A stretch of DNA of 18,521 nt from Bifidobacterium breve (GTDB lineage: Bacteria; Actinomycetota; Acidimicrobiia; IMCC26256; PALSA-555), in assembly GCA_945889545.1 (NCBI GenBank), contig CAMDCC010000018.1:1-18521 (forward strand). Direction: 5' to 3'. Within the stretch, counting starts at the first letter, position 1, and each line of letters opens with the position of its first letter. Shown here piece after piece: positions 11,382-18,521 of the stretch. Both the position numbers and the translations under genes were made by a program. The notes under the pieces were generated by a model, which made no database searches, was not told the origin of the DNA, and was given only the letters and a program-made list of their open reading frames with translations.

Positions 11382-13680
11382 CCTGTGCTTGCGAGGCAGC
11401 CTCTTGGCGTCGGAGCACGTTCAACGCCGACCCAGCGTGGAACCACTCGATGTGCTCCTGCGACATCGTGTGCGTCGCCTCGATCTCGTCGGTCGCCCCG
11501 CTGTTGTGGTGAATCACCAGTCGAACCGGCCGCTCCGGCTGAAGGTTCGCAAGATCGACGATATCGATGCGGTCGTCGACCAGGAAGCGCTCGTAATCGT
11601 CGGGGTTAGCGAACGTGAGGGCCAGGATCCCCTGCTTCTTCAGGTTCGTCTCGTGGATGCGCGCGAACGAGCGGACCAGCACGGCGCGCCCGTTCATGGC
11701 CCGAGGTTCCATCGCGGCATGCTCACGCGACGATCCCTCGCCATAGTTCTCGTCGCCGACGGCAATCCACGGGATGCCCGCTTCCTTGTATGCCTTGGCG
11801 ATCTCGGGGAGCGGTTTCTGCGAGCCGTCGCGCACGTCGATCCCCTCACCCGCGGCAGTGGGCACGAAGGCGTTGTTCACTCCTGAGAACAGGTTCTGGG
11901 AGATGTTCGTGAGGTGCCCGCGGTATGCGAGCCACGGACCGGCCGGCGAGATGTGGTCGGTCGTGCACTTCCCGACCGCCTTCATGAGCACGGCGAGATC
12001 GGTAAGGTCGTTCCCGTCCCAGGCGGGGAAGGGCTCGAGCAACTCGAGACGCTCCGAGTCGGGCTTCACCACAACCTTCACCTTGGAACCGTCGGCCGAC
12101 GGCTGCACGAATCCCGACTTGCCGGGGTCGAACCCCTTCGCCGGGAGCTCGTCGGCGGTCGGCGCCGACAGCATGACCTCGTGGCCGTCGTCGGCGACGA
12201 TCGGCTCTCGCAGGAAGTCGTGGTCGAGACGACCCGTGAGCGCCATGGCAACGACCGTCTCTGGTGAGCCGATGAAGGAAAGCGTCGCCGGGTTGCCGTC
12301 GTTGCGACGAGGGAAGTTGCGGTTGAACGACGACACGATCGTGTTCTGCATGCCGAGCTGCATGTCGTCGCGCCGCCACTGCCCGATGCACGGCCCGCAT
12401 GCGTTGGCGAGCACGGTGGCGCCGATGGCTTCGAGATCCTTGAGGTAGCCGTCGCGCTTGATCGTGGCGCGGACTTGCTCGGAACCCGGCGTGATGAGCA
12501 ACGGCGTGCGCACCTTCAAACCCGCGGCCTTCGCCTGACGCGCGATATGTGCGGCGCGTCCGATGTCTTCGTACGACGAGTTGGTGCAGGAACCGACGAG
12601 CGCGTACGAGATCTTGGCGGGATAGCCCTCCTTCTTGACCGCGGCCTTGACCTCAGAGATCGGGCGGTCGAGGTCGGGGGTGTGCGGGCCGACGAGGTGC
12701 GGTTCGAGCTCGTCGAGGTTGATCTCGATCACACGGTCGAAGAACCGCTCGGGGTCGTCCTCGATCTCAGGGTCGCACCGCAGGAACTCGGCGCAGCCGT
12801 CGGCCAGATCGGCGAGGGCGTTGCGCTTCGTGCTCTTGAGATACGCGGCGGCTCGATCGTCGTGCGGAAACAGCGAGCAGGTGGCACCGATCTCCGCGCC
12901 CATGTTACAGATGGTCGCCTTGCCGGTCGCCGAGATCGACGCGGTGCCCGGACCGAAGTACTCGACGATCGCGCCGGTGCCACCCTTGACCGTGAGGATG
13001 CCGGCGACCTTGAGGATCACGTCCTTCGCCGCCGCCCACCCCGAGAGCTGGCCGGTGAGCTTCACGCCGATGAGGTTCGGCACGCGAGTGTTGAACGGCC
13101 ACCCGGCCATCACGTCGACGGCGTCGGCCCCGCCTACGCCGATTGCCACCATGCCGAGGCCACCCGCGTTCGGCGTGTGGCTGTCGGTGCCGATCATCAT
13201 CCCGCCGGGGAACGCGTACTGCTCGAGCACGACCTGGTGGATGATCCCGGAGCCCGGCTTCCAGAAGCCGATCCCGTACTTCGCCGAGACGCTCTGGAGG
13301 AAGTCGTAGACCTCGGCGTTCGTGTCGAGCGCGCGCTTGAGATCCTTGTCGGCACCGATGTGCGCCTGGATCAAGTGGTCGCAATGCACCGTGGTCGGGA
13401 CGGCCACGCTGGGCAAGCCTGCCGTCATGAACTGAAGGAGCGCCATCTGCGCGGTGGCGTCCTGCATCGCGACCCGATCGGGCCGGTAGTCGGCATAATC
13501 GGCCCCGCGTTCGAGACCGACGGTCTCCGCGTTGTCGGCGTGCGCGATGAGCACCTTCTCAGCGAAGGTCAACGGCCGACCCAGCCGGCGACGCCCGATC
13601 TCGACGCACTCGGGATACCGGGCGTACAACGACTCGACGAGCTCTACCGGTGTAGTGGGTCCAACTCGCGACTCGGCCAT
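11356..13680 (-). CDS. acn: Aconitate hydratase, mitochondrial type
   Basis: A 774-residue aconitase that interconverts citrate and isocitrate in the TCA cycle. The length and sequence fit the mitochondrial-type group rather than the 900-residue AcnA/IRP type. Visible landmarks are PTTVHCDHLIQ (95-105), TDSHTPNAGGLGMVAIGVGGADAVD (165-189), LVGSCTNSSYEDIGRAA with Cys365, and ANACGPCIGQW with Cys428 and Cys431; these three cysteines bind the 4Fe-4S cluster. The C-terminal swivel domain has GDENYGEGSSREHAAMEPR and VRSFARIHETNLKKQGILAL. The final 17 residues (RRQEAASQAQDGGAARDA) are a poorly conserved tail that overlaps the next gene. The ATG is preceded by GGAG at a spacing of six bases and by a TAGCCT -10 box. 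It is a likely client of the Fe-S proteins encoded to the left. Confidence 0.96.
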   Translation of the reverse strand: MAESRVGPTTPVELVESLYARYPECVEIGRRRLGRPLTFAEKVLIAHADNAETVGLERGADYADYRPDRVAMQDATAQMALLQFMTAGLPSVAVPTTVHCDHLIQAHIGADKDLKRALDTNAEVYDFLQSVSAKYGIGFWKPGSGIIHQVVLEQYAFPGGMMIGTDSHTPNAGGLGMVAIGVGGADAVDVMAGWPFNTRVPNLIGVKLTGQLSGWAAAKDVILKVAGILTVKGGTGAIVEYFGPGTASISATGKATICNMGAEIGATCSLFPHDDRAAAYLKSTKRNALADLADGCAEFLRCDPEIEDDPERFFDRVIEINLDELEPHLVGPHTPDLDRPISEVKAAVKKEGYPAKISYALVGSCTNSSYEDIGRAAHIARQAKAAGLKVRTPLLITPGSEQVRATIKRDGYLKDLEAIGATVLANACGPCIGQWRRDDMQLGMQNTIVSSFNRNFPRRNDGNPATLSFIGSPETVVAMALTGRLDHDFLREPIVADDGHEVMLSAPTADELPAKGFDPGKSGFVQPSADGSKVKVVVKPDSERLELLEPFPAWDGNDLTDLAVLMKAVGKCTTDHISPAGPWLAYRGHLTNISQNLFSGVNNAFVPTAAGEGIDVRDGSQKPLPEIAKAYKEAGIPWIAVGDENYGEGSSREHAAMEPRAMNGRAVLVRSFARIHETNLKKQGILALTFANPDDYERFLVDDRIDIVDLANLQPERPVRLVIHHNSGATDEIEATHTMSQEHIEWFHAGSALNVLRRQEAASQAQDGGAARDA

Positions 13681-13714
13681 CGGCCACTCCGAACGTGTTG
13701 CTGATGTTGCTCCG

Positions 13715-13720
13715 AGGCTA
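13715..13720 (-). promoter_or_regulatory. -10 box of the aconitase promoter
   Basis: TAGCCT on the minus strand would start transcription near 13708 and give a leader of about 28 bases with GGAG before the ATG at 13680. It lies in the 70-base gap after the cyclophilin gene. The hexamer equals the box before the pdtaS-like gene. The assignment rests on sequence alone. Confidence 0.4.
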
Positions 13721-13750
13721 CCGCCGCACGCGAGAACTCCCCGAACTTCG

Positions 13751-14227
13751 CTACGAGCGGGGCACTTCCTCGACCGCGACCGACTCCATCACGTCGCCGA
13801 CCTGGGTGGCCTGGGCCACCTCGACGCCTTCGACGACGTGGCCGAAGAGGTTGTAGTCCTTCGACAACTTCTTCGTGCAGTCAGCGATGCAGATGAAGAA
13901 CTGCGAGCCATTGGTGTGCGGTCCGGCATTCGCCATCGCGACCGCGCCAAGCGTGTACTCGCCGAGCACGGGCTCGTCGTTCCACTTGTACCCGGGACCA
14001 CCGGTACCGGTGCCCTCAGGACAGCCACCCTGGACCACGAAGTCGGGGACGACGCGGTGGAACGTGAGGCCGTTGTAGTACCCCGCGCGGGTCAGGCCCA
14101 CGAAGTGGTTCACCGTCTCGGGCGCGAGCTTGGGATCGAGATCCATGACGATGGTGCCGCGGTTCGTCGTGATCGTGGTGCGGTAGATGTTCGCCGCATC
14201 GGTCTGGGGTTCGGGCTTGCTCGCCAT
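13751..14227 (-). CDS. Cyclophilin-type peptidyl-prolyl cis-trans isomerase
   Basis: A compact 158-residue cyclophilin that catalyses proline isomerisation in protein folding. It has RGTIVMDLDPKLAPETVNHFVGLTRAGYYNGLTFHRVVPDF (23-63), with the catalytic Phe56-His57-Arg58 motif, then VVQGGCPEGTGTGGPGYKWNDE (64-85) and MANAGPHTNGSQFFI (98-112), the active-site NGSQFF loop. LFGHVVEGVEVAQ (127-139) closes the barrel. No signal peptide or membrane anchor is present, so it is cytosolic. The ATG at 14227 has AGAAAGG upstream. It lies 21 bases after the CcmI-like gene on the same strand, so it may be read from the ccm transcript, though the functions need not be linked. Confidence 0.94.
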   Translation of the reverse strand: MASKPEPQTDAANIYRTTITTNRGTIVMDLDPKLAPETVNHFVGLTRAGYYNGLTFHRVVPDFVVQGGCPEGTGTGGPGYKWNDEPVLGEYTLGAVAMANAGPHTNGSQFFICIADCTKKLSKDYNLFGHVVEGVEVAQATQVGDVMESVAVEEVPRS

Positions 14228-14248
14228 GGGACTGTGCCTTTCTTTGGG

Positions 14249-15061
14249 TCAGGTGGTGGTCGGTGCTTCGAGAGCGTTGGTCACATCGGCCAGGAGCTGG
14301 CGGGCCTGGTCGCCGAACGCGCCGTCGGGAGCGAGGATCAAGTATCGCTGGAGGTCATTCTGGGCCGCAGCGAAGTCTTGATACTCATTGGCGAGGATGA
14401 TCGCCCGAAAAAAGCGCGCATCCGGGTATTCGGGGTCGATGTCGATCGCCGTGTCGAGACGCTCTCGGGCGATGGCCACGAACTCGGCGGCCTGCTCCGG
14501 TGCCGCCACCGCCGTCACGTAGAAGAGTCGGCCCGACTGGGCGTACGCCTCGACGTTCGCTGGATCGAGCCGAATGACCTCGTCGTACTGCTCGAATGCG
14601 GCGGCAATGTCGTCGTCGCGTTCGAGATACCGAGCCAGCAGCAGCCGGCTTCCTACGTCGGTCGGCTCTTGAGCGACCGCACGCTCGAGCTGCTCCCGGG
14701 CGCTAGGCCCGTTCGTTCCTTGCGTCTGGTTGTTGCCCGACGATGTCTGCCCGGGCTCTCGGGTCCCGAGAGCCGACGCGAGTGCCACCCCGGCCCCGAT
14801 TGCAACCACGACAATCGCGCCGACGACAAGCGCGCGCCGTTGCCAGGGAACCATTTCACTGGGAAGTCGAGCATCCACCCCGTCGCGCAACGCTCGGATG
14901 ACCGCAGCGGCACGCGCGGTGTAGTCGTCATGCAGTCCCAAGTACGACGCTTCGTCGATCCCGCCGGCTGCTCGCTCCGCTTCCAGGTCGTCGAGTGACC
15001 GCAGGAGGAAGTCGCGCTCCGACTCAAGCCGGGTGTGTTCCTCCGTCTCGCGCTCGCTCAT
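14249..15061 (-). CDS. CcmI-like TPR protein of cytochrome c maturation
   Basis: A 270-residue membrane protein. Residues 1-60 form a charged, probably coiled-coil cytoplasmic segment (ERDFLLRSLDDLEAERAAGGIDEASYLGLHDDY), which resembles the N-terminal part of CcmI/CycH. One membrane helix follows at about 76-98. After a Gly/Asn/Thr-rich linker, residues 118-262 contain tetratricopeptide repeats (PTDVGSRLLLARYLERDDDIAAAFEQYDEVIRLDPANVEAYAQSG and two further units) outside the membrane. In System I, CcmI holds apocytochrome c for heme attachment by CcmF/CcmH. Its ATG overlaps the ccmH stop in ATGA, which supports the role despite low sequence identity. Alternative: a generic TPR lipoprotein-like assembly factor. 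The TGA is at 14249. Confidence 0.82.
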   Translation of the reverse strand: MSERETEEHTRLESERDFLLRSLDDLEAERAAGGIDEASYLGLHDDYTARAAAVIRALRDGVDARLPSEMVPWQRRALVVGAIVVVAIGAGVALASALGTREPGQTSSGNNQTQGTNGPSAREQLERAVAQEPTDVGSRLLLARYLERDDDIAAAFEQYDEVIRLDPANVEAYAQSGRLFYVTAVAAPEQAAEFVAIARERLDTAIDIDPEYPDARFFRAIILANEYQDFAAAQNDLQRYLILAPDGAFGDQARQLLADVTNALEAPTTT

Positions 15062-15513
15062 TCGTGACGAGCCTTGTCGACGAGCGCCTCATCGGCCTTG
15101 GTGGCCTGCAGTGACGGCTCGCGACGCCAGCGGCGCGAAGCAATCACCAAGCTCGCACCGGCGACGATCAACACTGCGACCGGGAGTCCCCACACGATCA
15201 CGCCCAGGCCACTCCCTGCCGGCTCGAGCAACGTGGACTCTCCATACCGCTCGACATACACAGCTTGAATCGCTTCATCGGACTCCCCGTCTGCGACGCG
15301 CTCGCGAATGTCGCGACGGATCGCACGCGCCGTCGGTGTGGGCGATTCAGCAACGGAGAGTGCCTCGCAATCAGGGCACCGCAAGGTGCTCGCAATCTCT
15401 CGGACTCGTTCGCGCTCGGTGACGGCGTCCCCGGCTGGCCACGCCGCCCACACCAGCGCGGCGAGCACGACCGCGCCGAGCATCACCCAGGCGATTGCTC
15501 GTTCGCGCTTCAT
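15058..15513 (-). CDS. ccmH: CcmH-like cytochrome c maturation thiol oxidoreductase
   Basis: A 151-residue CcmH/CycL/NrfF protein. An N-terminal helix (6-25) is followed by ERVREIASTLRCPDCEALSVAESPTPTARAIRRDIRERVADG (34-75); the LRCxxC motif places the redox pair at Cys46 and Cys49. GESDEAIQAVYVERYGESTLLEPAGSG (76-102) is the conserved second part, then a membrane helix (103-125) and a basic tail. It reduces apocytochrome heme-binding cysteines before ligation. The correct start is ATG 15513, which overlaps the TGA of the TlpA-like gene as ATGA; in-frame codons further upstream lie inside that gene. Its own stop overlaps the CcmI-like start the same way. Confidence 0.93.
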   Translation of the reverse strand: MKRERAIAWVMLGAVVLAALVWAAWPAGDAVTERERVREIASTLRCPDCEALSVAESPTPTARAIRRDIRERVADGESDEAIQAVYVERYGESTLLEPAGSGLGVIVWGLPVAVLIVAGASLVIASRRWRREPSLQATKADEALVDKARHE

Positions 15514-16055
15514 CCTCCGACCCGACGAGCAGCCACGAGCATCGCTTCCAGGTCCTTGACCCGCGCCTGGAACAACAGGGAGGCCGAAATCGTGCCATCG
15601 GCCGAGATCGCGAACGTCTCCGGTTGGCCCCGCGTGCCGAACGCCAGCGCGGCATCGGCTTCCGGGTCGAGCGCGATGACCCAATCCATCCCGTCTTCCT
15701 TCACCGCCTTGCGCGCCTCGCCTTCAGTGTCGCTGCGCACGATGCCGAGCATGAGGAAGTCCGACTCACTCGCATGGCGCGCGTAGAACTCTTTCAGCGC
15801 GGGCAGCTCCTCTTCACACGGGATACACCACGAGTTCCAGAAGTTCACGATCACGGCGCGCCCAACGAGGTCTTGCTCGGTGAACGTCTCGCCGTCGAGA
15901 GTCTCGACCGAGAAGGCGGGCAGCGGATCGCCGAGCAGCTGACTGACTTTGGAATCCGCTCGCGGGTCGCTGCCTACTTGGGTGGCAAGGACCACGGCGA
16001 ACGCAACAAAGAGGACGGCCACACCGATGGCGATGGTTCGCGCCGGGTGCATCAT
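15510..16055 (-). CDS. ccmG: TlpA/CcmG-type thiol-disulfide oxidoreductase
   Basis: A 181-residue membrane-anchored thioredoxin-fold protein. One N-terminal helix (about 7-27) anchors it outside the membrane. The domain runs GDPLPAFSVETLDGETFTEQDLVGRAVIVNFWNSWCIPCEEELPALKEFY, with the redox pair Cys77 and Cys80 in WCIPC, then GIVRSDTEGEARKAVKEDGMDWVIALD and the cis-Pro region GTRGQPETFAISADG. CcmG/DsbE proteins pass reductant to CcmH and apocytochrome c. Its position between ccmF and ccmH, with ATGA overlaps on both sides, supports CcmG over a generic TlpA. Two consecutive ATG codons are available; the first (16055) overlaps the ccmF stop. Confidence 0.93.
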   Translation of the reverse strand: MMHPARTIAIGVAVLFVAFAVVLATQVGSDPRADSKVSQLLGDPLPAFSVETLDGETFTEQDLVGRAVIVNFWNSWCIPCEEELPALKEFYARHASESDFLMLGIVRSDTEGEARKAVKEDGMDWVIALDPEADAALAFGTRGQPETFAISADGTISASLLFQARVKDLEAMLVAARRVGG

Positions 16056-18082
16056 GGCGATACTTCTTGCTTGGGGCGCGTTCCTGGCAGCGGGCTCCCG
16101 ACCGACGGAGTGGTCGGTGTTGGGTCACCGATCCGACGGCGACGCAACGACGGCGTGAGCGCCAGCATCGTGCCGAGCGCGACGACGCCACCCCCGATCC
16201 AGAGCCAGGCGACCATCGGGTTGATCGCGACACCGATGGTGACGCGACCTTCGGTGCGGGGTGACGAGATGAGCGTGAGGTACACGTCGCGCACGAGCCC
16301 TGTCTTCACAGACGGCGTGCCGATCGCGGTGGTCGTTCCGGGAAAGCTCTTGATCGCGGGCTCGTACACGCCGAGATCGTCGCTGCCGCGGTGGACACGC
16401 ACGCGCGCCGTGGCCGACGAGTTCTGCCCAGTGCGCTCGAAGGTCGTGCCGAGATACGTGACGCGATACCCAGCCACGGTGGCCGACTCACCACGGTTCA
16501 ACCGCACTTCGCGCTTGGTGGCGTACGTGTTCGACGCGACTAACGAGATGGCGATGAGCACGATGCCGGTGTGCACCACGAGTCCGCCGTACAAGCGCGG
16601 GTTCGCCCGTAGCGCTCGAAAGGTCGCGGTCGGCCACGCCTCTCGTGTTGCCGTCCGACGAGCGCGGGCACCGACGAAGAACTGGCGGATGATCCCGGCA
16701 ATCGCGAACGCCGCCAGCCCGAAGGTGACGGTGTCGGTGATCCCATGAGCGCCCAGCGCGATTGCCGCGAGCATCGTGAGCCCGCCGATCCATGCCGGGA
16801 TCAACAGTCGGTGTTGCAGCACATCGCTGCTGGCTGCCCTCCAGGGCAGCGCCGGAGCCACGGCCATGAGGAAGAGCAGGGCGAGCCCGAGGGGCGTCGT
16901 CATCCGGTTGAAGTACGGCTCCCCGACCGAGAGCTGACGACCTTGGAGCGCCTCGGCAAGCAGCGGGTACACGGTGCCGAGGAGCACCACGAAGGCAAGC
17001 CCGGCGAACAGGAGGTTGTTGCCGAGAAAGGCCGACTCGCGCGAGATCGGCGAGTCGATCTTGCCGGGCACACGCAGCTGATCACCGCGCCAGGCGATGA
17101 GCCCGATGCCGACCACGGCAACGAGCGCGAGGAACCCGAGCAACCACGGCCCGATCGGTGACTCGGTGAACGAGTGCACCGAGTTGAGGACCCCAGACCG
17201 GGTGAGGAACGTGCCCAGGATCGTGAGGCAGAACGTGGCAATGACCAGAGAGAGGTTCCAGACGCGGAGCATGCCGCGACGCTCTTGCACGATGACCGAG
17301 TGGATGAACGCGGTCCCCGTAAGCCACGGCAAGAGCGACGCGTTCTCGACGGGGTCCCACGCCCAATAGCCACCCCAGCCGAGGACCTCGTAGCTCCACC
17401 AACCGCCGAGGATGATCCCGACGGTGAGGAAGCCCCACGCGACGAGCGTGGAGCGACGGATGTCGGCGAGCCATCCCTCTCCGAAGCGGCCGGTCGCGAG
17501 CGCGGCCACTGCGAACGAAAACGGGACGGTGAACCCGACGTATCCGAGATAGAGCATCGGCGGGTGAACCGCCATCAGCCAGTGGTTCTGGAGCAACGCG
17601 TTCGGCCCTCGACCGTCGAGCGGTGCGATCTGGGTGTGGAAGGGGTTGGCGGCGACCAGCATCAACCCGAAGAAGAACAGCGCAACGCATAGGCCCACGA
17701 GCGTCGCCCACGCAACCAACGGATCGGTCGCACGGTCACGAAAGCGATGCGCGGCGAACGCGAGGTATCCACCGAGGATGAGCGCCCACAGCAGGATGGA
17801 ACCTTCGAGTGCGGCCCAAAGCCCCGCGATCGTGAACAGCAACGGCGTGGACCGCGCATTGTTCTCAGCGACGTACGTGAGCGAAAAGTCATGTGTGAGG
17901 AGCGCCCACTCCATCGCCACCACCGCGATCACGGCGCACGCAAGCACTCCGAACACGTAACGACGACCGAGGCGCAGCAGCGCTGCGTCGTGGCGGCGAA
18001 TCCCCGCCGCGAGAGTGACGACGCCGAGGAACGACGCACTCACACCCAACGTGAGCGCGGCGATGCCGAGCGCTGCTTTCAC
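16052..18082 (-). CDS. ccmF: CcmF, heme lyase subunit of System I cytochrome c maturation
   Basis: A 676-residue polytopic membrane protein. Landmarks are VAMEWALLTHDFSLTYVAENNARSTPLLFTIAGLWAALEGSILLWALIL (55-103), HWLMAVHPPMLYLGYVGFTVPFSFA (167-191) with the heme-related His173, the WWD-type tryptophan-rich motif GWGGYWAWDPVENASLLPWL (235-254), and GTFLTRSGVLNSVHSFTESPIGPW (290-313) with His303. The C-terminal part includes an extracytoplasmic domain and a last helix (VAWLWIGGGVVALGTMLAL). CcmF transfers heme from CcmE to the apocytochrome. The start is GTG 18082, which overlaps the ccmE TGA as GTGA; the longer in-frame reading from 18214 is ccmE in another frame and has repeat-derived residues (REESGREESG). 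Length is normal for the family. Confidence 0.95.
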   Translation of the reverse strand: MKAALGIAALTLGVSASFLGVVTLAAGIRRHDAALLRLGRRYVFGVLACAVIAVVAMEWALLTHDFSLTYVAENNARSTPLLFTIAGLWAALEGSILLWALILGGYLAFAAHRFRDRATDPLVAWATLVGLCVALFFFGLMLVAANPFHTQIAPLDGRGPNALLQNHWLMAVHPPMLYLGYVGFTVPFSFAVAALATGRFGEGWLADIRRSTLVAWGFLTVGIILGGWWSYEVLGWGGYWAWDPVENASLLPWLTGTAFIHSVIVQERRGMLRVWNLSLVIATFCLTILGTFLTRSGVLNSVHSFTESPIGPWLLGFLALVAVVGIGLIAWRGDQLRVPGKIDSPISRESAFLGNNLLFAGLAFVVLLGTVYPLLAEALQGRQLSVGEPYFNRMTTPLGLALLFLMAVAPALPWRAASSDVLQHRLLIPAWIGGLTMLAAIALGAHGITDTVTFGLAAFAIAGIIRQFFVGARARRTATREAWPTATFRALRANPRLYGGLVVHTGIVLIAISLVASNTYATKREVRLNRGESATVAGYRVTYLGTTFERTGQNSSATARVRVHRGSDDLGVYEPAIKSFPGTTTAIGTPSVKTGLVRDVYLTLISSPRTEGRVTIGVAINPMVAWLWIGGGVVALGTMLALTPSLRRRRIGDPTPTTPSVGSPLPGTRPKQEVSP

Positions 18083-18521
18083 GCGGCGGCGTCCGGATTC
18101 TTCACGTCCGGATTCTTCACGTCCGACTTCTTCGCGTCCACCTTGGGTGGCGTGTACTCGTTGCCGTGCCTGATCAAGATGCGATCCGAGTCGAAGGCCG
18201 TCCCCTGGCTCCACTTGCCTTCACACACAACCGGCACGCCGTCCTTGAAGAGGTCGGGCGGGTCGCCCCGGTGCACAACAACGGCAGTCTTCTTGCCGTC
18301 GGTGACCTCAAAGCGGACGCCGCGGCTCGTCTCGCTCACACTGCCCGGCACGACCTCGCCGGCGAGTCGGAAGCGGTCGGTGCCCTGCTCCGTGCGGTCG
18401 CGTACGGCTTCGGACACCGAGCGGAAGTACACGACGTTCTCGGAGAGCACGACGCCAAGCACGATGATGGCAACGATCGCGGCAGCGCAACACGCCACGG
18501 AAATGAACGCGCGACGGCGAC
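18079..18521 (-). CDS. ccmE: CcmE heme chaperone (5' end cut by right window edge)
   Basis: The last 146 residues of CcmE, which carries heme from the CcmC complex to CcmF. The open frame continues past the edge (RRRAFISVACC...), so the true start lies outside and any start near 18498 is false. A membrane helix (AAIVAIIVLGVVLSENVVYF) is followed by an OB-fold beta domain (RFRLAGEVVPGSV, VRFEVTDGKKTAVVVHRGDPPDLFKDGVPVVCEGKW, FDSDRILIRHGNEYTPP). The heme-binding site is HGNEY (His codon 18168-18166), which matches the usual HxxxY, not the CxxxY variant. The C-terminus is a charged tail built from VKNPD repeats. ccmA, ccmB and ccmC are not visible and may lie to the right. Confidence 0.93.
   Translation of the reverse strand, partial: RRRAFISVACCAAAIVAIIVLGVVLSENVVYFRSVSEAVRDRTEQGTDRFRLAGEVVPGSVSETSRGVRFEVTDGKKTAVVVHRGDPPDLFKDGVPVVCEGKWSQGTAFDSDRILIRHGNEYTPPKVDAKKSDVKNPDVKNPDAAA
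18091..18135. repeat. Tandem 15-bp repeats in the ccmE 3' end
   Basis: GTCCGGATTCTTCAC occurs at 18091-18105 and again at 18106-18120, followed by the diverged copy GTCCGACTTCTTCGC (18121-18135). On the coding strand they give the VKNPD/AKKSD pentapeptide tail of CcmE. The unit is a multiple of three, so copy number changes keep the frame. Confidence 0.8.

Noticed and set aside
12475..14998. Plus-strand open frames opposite aconitase, cyclophilin and the CcmI-like gene
   Set aside because: They mirror well-supported minus-strand genes and have shadow-like composition.

Overview
The window looks like chromosomal DNA of a high-GC actinobacterium, most likely of the class Acidimicrobiia. The reasons are strong G/C use at third codon positions, a PdtaS-type sensor kinase, a DUF3107 protein, a pair of Get3/ArsA-like ATPases, TANNNT -10 boxes 6-7 bases before start codons (leaderless genes), and a System I (Ccm) cytochrome c maturation cluster, which is not the usual actinobacterial choice. 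The lineage is an inference from gene content. I see no mobile element, CRISPR array, tRNA or rRNA gene. Genes are tightly packed and no gene-free stretch exceeds about 110 bases.

Left part (1-4122, all minus strand): mrp, a DUF3107 protein, two different ArsA/Get3-like ATPases joined by a GTGA overlap, and the N-terminal third of a PdtaS-like histidine kinase that runs off the left edge.

Middle (4230-8223): a divergent unit starts with an HTH regulator of the SufR type and a cysteine desulfurase, followed by a VOC-family protein and a DUF169 protein. A converging NfuA-like Fe-S carrier ends against DUF169. With Mrp across the divergent promoter and aconitase further right, iron-sulfur assembly, sensing and use form the main theme. 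The mrp/regulator promoter region has a symmetric -10 box, a CTAC-N8-GTAG inverted repeat, a 10-mer that recurs before DUF169, and three GACGAA repeats.

Centre-right (8242-10856, plus strand): a two-gene module of an ATP-grasp ligase and a radical SAM enzyme. The radical SAM enzyme has a B12-binding-like N-terminal region and ends in a conserved-looking PWFCCAEP tail. This is the best candidate for an undescribed system: the tail has a Cys-Cys pair where relatives, as I recall, can have selenocysteine, and the substrate is unknown.

Right part (18521 down to 10884, all minus strand): ccmE (cut by the right edge), ccmF, a TlpA/CcmG-like thioredoxin, ccmH and a CcmI-like TPR protein are chained by 4-base ATGA/GTGA overlaps. 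They are followed by a cyclophilin, a mitochondrial-type aconitase with its own promoter, and a small membrane-anchored protein that overlaps the aconitase 3' end.
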